Assembly: GCA_031261765.1 (NCBI GenBank)
Contig: JAISJA010000042.1
Coordinates: 1 to 5,661 of the forward strand
Length of the DNA stretch: 5,661 bases
Source of the DNA: Coriobacteriales bacterium
GTDB taxonomy: Bacteria > Actinomycetota > Coriobacteriia > Coriobacteriales > UBA8131
Reading direction: 5' to 3'
Shown here: positions 3,595-5,661 of the stretch, in pieces
Layout: each line of letters starts with the position of its first letter
How positions within the stretch are numbered: position 1 is the stretch's first letter
Made by a program: the position numbers and the translations under genes
Notes under the pieces: generated by a model
What the model was told of the DNA's origin: nothing
Seen by the model: only the letters and a program-made list of their open reading frames with translations
Database searches by the model: none

Positions 3595-5661
3595 TTGGCT
3601 GCGAATAAAGCCAAGAAGACTAAGAAAACCACTGCAAAGAACAATAGCGGCACCGCCGCGCGCAACGCGCGCAAGGCCACTGGTAAATCCGCGTCCAAGC
3701 AGGTGGTGAAGGTGTCTAACCAGACGGCGGCCATAGCCGGCAAACACGCTGCCAAGGCGGCCCGCGCGGCGGGCGGGCGGGGTGGAGCTGGCGGCAACGC
3801 GGGCGGCGCGCGCCTTTCGCAGCAAGCGCCTGGCCAGCAGTTCCAACAACCCATGGGCGTACAGCCCGGACCCGCGCCCATGTTCGGCAGCCGCACTATA
3901 AACGACATCATAGGCGTTATCATCGCCATTATCGCCATAGTCATATTCATAGCGGTCATTATGCCCGGTAACGCGCCTTTATCCAAGGTGACAAGCGGCT
4001 TCTTCAAGATGGGCTTTGGGGTTGGCGCGTATGTGCTGCCGGTGTTGCTTATAGTATGGGCGGCCACGTTCTTCATACGTCAGCGCATACCGTCGTCCTC
4101 TTGGCGGCTTGGTATAGGGCTTGTCGTCATATTACTTGCCATATTAGGGCTTGTGGCCATAAGCACGCCGCGTAGCAACATAGACCCGTCCATGATAATA
4201 AACACCGCCGAAGTCGCGTCGCACGGCGGCTACGTTGGCGGCGCGCTCGCGTGGATGTTCGACTCGCTTGTGGGCACGGTGGCCACGGCCGTCATATGCG
4301 TGGGACTCATAATCGTTGGCCTCATAATAATAGGGTTTTCCATAACCGGCCTGGTCGACCGCATAATAGGCGCCATTCGCGGACGTAACGGCGCAAACGG
4401 GTTAGACGCGCAGCAACAGGCCATGCAGGCGCAGGCCGCGCAGAACATGCAGGCCATGGGCGCCTACGGGCTGCCAATGCCGCAGTCGGGCCCATATGGG
4501 GCAGGCGTACAGGGAATGCCCGGGGCACAGGGGGCCTACGGCGCCGCGGCGGGTGCGGCCGGCGCTCCCGGCATGATGGGCTTTGTGCCACCGGCGCAGA
4601 CCACGGCCGTGTTGAGCCCCAATGGCCTTAGCGCGCGTTTGGGCGGGGGCAATTCCAACGACAAGACGCAGAATATGTACGAAGGCGCTTTCAGTGAAGG
4701 CGCACAAGGTAAATTACCTTTGGATAAAAGCGCGAACGGCCAGGCGAACGCCAACGCCGAGACGTTGAAGTTCGGCGGCGACTATGGCCTGGACGACGCG
4801 GCGGAAGGCGCCGGGACAGCCGGTGCGGCGGCCATAGGCGCGGCCGCCGGAGCCGCGGGCGCCGCCGCGGCCGGTGCAGGCGGCAAGAGGGGAAAGAAGA
4901 ACCGTAACGGCAAGTCAGCCGGCGCAGGCGGCCCAAGCTCCGGTGCAAACGGGTCCGGCTCCGCTTCTGACGGCCAAGCGATTGACAGTGACCACGCAGG
5001 CGCAGGTGCGGGCGACGGCCAGGAGCCAGATTTCGTGTTGCCGTCCATGTCGCTTTTGCGCGTATCGAAAGAAAAAGCGAAAACGCGGGCAGGCACGCGC
5101 GCGTTGCGCACCACGGCCGAGCGCCTGCAGGAGACGCTTGAGGAGTTTGGCGTGGAGGGCAACGTCGTGGGCTGGCAAAGCGGGCCCACGGTAACGCTGT
5201 ACAAGATAAGCCTGGGCGAGGGCGTGCGGCTAAACCGCGTGACCGCGCTGCAAGACGACATACAGCTTGCGCTTGCCGCACTTGCCGTGCGTATAGTAGC
5301 GCCAATACCGGGCACGTCGCTTGTTGGCATAGAGGTGCCAAACGAGACACGCAACAACGTGCTTTTGGGAGACGTGCTGCCATACGCGGAGCCCGGCGTG
5401 CTGGAGCTGGCCATTGGCAAAGACGTGGAGGGCGACGCTATATGCGCCGATCTGGCCAAGATGCCACATCTGCTTATAGGCGGGACCACCGGTTCGGGTA
5501 AATCGGTGGCGATAAACTCGATGATAATGTCCATACTTATGCGTTGCACACCGGCAGACGTGCGCATGATACTAATAGACCCCAAGCGCGTGGAGCTCTC
5601 GCTATACAACGGCATCCCGCATTTATACGTGCCCGTGGTCACCGACGCGCAGCAAGCAGCC
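3595..5661 (+). CDS. ftsK: DNA translocase FtsK/SpoIIIE (3' end beyond the window)
   Basis: FtsK is a septum-anchored, ATP-driven hexameric motor that pumps DNA during chromosome segregation and division. The 689 visible codons (counted from TTG 3595) begin with a basic, Ala/Lys-rich head (1-60) and continue with about four membrane helices near 103-124, 141-161, 172-190 and 227-250. A long linker rich in Gly, Ala, Gln and Met (about 255-480) includes a basic patch, GGKRGKKNRNGK (429-440). The FtsK alpha/beta domain follows (about 481-600). The RecA-like motor carries Walker A GTTGSGKS (630-637, K636) and Walker B MILID (658-662), then PKRVEL as is typical for FtsK. The sequence stops at the window edge, before the rest of the motor and any DNA-reading gamma domain, so those cannot be judged. 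The frame is open with no stops throughout. Start choice rests on GGAGG spacing; ATG 3589 is the alternative. The gene follows a repeat-containing gap and may have its own promoter. Confidence 0.93.
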   Translation, partial: MAANKAKKTKKTTAKNNSGTAARNARKATGKSASKQVVKVSNQTAAIAGKHAAKAARAAGGRGGAGGNAGGARLSQQAPGQQFQQPMGVQPGPAPMFGSRTINDIIGVIIAIIAIVIFIAVIMPGNAPLSKVTSGFFKMGFGVGAYVLPVLLIVWAATFFIRQRIPSSSWRLGIGLVVILLAILGLVAISTPRSNIDPSMIINTAEVASHGGYVGGALAWMFDSLVGTVATAVICVGLIIVGLIIIGFSITGLVDRIIGAIRGRNGANGLDAQQQAMQAQAAQNMQAMGAYGLPMPQSGPYGAGVQGMPGAQGAYGAAAGAAGAPGMMGFVPPAQTTAVLSPNGLSARLGGGNSNDKTQNMYEGAFSEGAQGKLPLDKSANGQANANAETLKFGGDYGLDDAAEGAGTAGAAAIGAAAGAAGAAAAGAGGKRGKKNRNGKSAGAGGPSSGANGSGSASDGQAIDSDHAGAGAGDGQEPDFVLPSMSLLRVSKEKAKTRAGTRALRTTAERLQETLEEFGVEGNVVGWQSGPTVTLYKISLGEGVRLNRVTALQDDIQLALAALAVRIVAPIPGTSLVGIEVPNETRNNVLLGDVLPYAEPGVLELAIGKDVEGDAICADLAKMPHLLIGGTTGSGKSVAINSMIMSILMRCTPADVRMILIDPKRVELSLYNGIPHLYVPVVTDAQQAA

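Noticed and set aside
4691..5642. Long minus-strand open frames (230 and 286 codons) opposite ftsK
   Set aside because: They overlap the clear FtsK alpha/beta and motor domains on the other strand. Their low-complexity Arg/Pro/Ser/Ala products mirror the GC-rich codons of ftsK.

Overview
This window reads as an ordinary, fairly high-GC bacterial chromosome segment carrying housekeeping genes. I infer a member of the Coriobacteriia (Actinomycetota). The grounds are a zinc-type L31 whose frame continues into a long Ala/Lys/Glu-rich tail, an FabK-type enoyl reductase, ThyX, and an FtsK with a long Gly/Ala-rich linker. This placement rests on remembered family features and no search was run. Codon use is unusual for a GC-rich genome: isoleucine is written mostly as ATA.

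Layout: positions 1-62 hold an intergenic hairpin repeat. fabK (63-992, minus strand) is divergent from rpmE, across a 194-base region with a likely fabK extended -10 box and a hairpin next to the rpmE ribosome binding site. On the plus strand follow rpmE (1187-1408), an in-frame tail beyond its stop codon (1409-1690), thyX (1690-2370), a five-helix DUF218/SanA-like membrane protein (2376-3434), an intergenic block with a second copy of the hairpin repeat, and the first 689 codons of ftsK (3595 onward, cut by the window end).

The genes serve separate core functions: fatty acid elongation (FabK), ribosome structure (L31), dTMP synthesis (ThyX), probably envelope maintenance (DUF218 protein) and chromosome segregation at division (FtsK). 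rpmE, thyX and the DUF218 gene look like one transcription unit. The end of the L31 tail frame overlaps the thyX ATG by one base, and the DUF218 gene starts 5 bases after thyX.

The most notable observation is that two adjacent genes each carry one premature stop in an otherwise well-kept frame: TAA after L31 codon 73, followed by 93 open codons, and TGA at codon 22 of thyX, inside the conserved AAR-x-CY motif. Simple explanations (assembly or sequencing errors, recent point mutations) are likelier than recoding, but the pair deserves checking. I see no mobile element, CRISPR array, RNA gene or defence system here.
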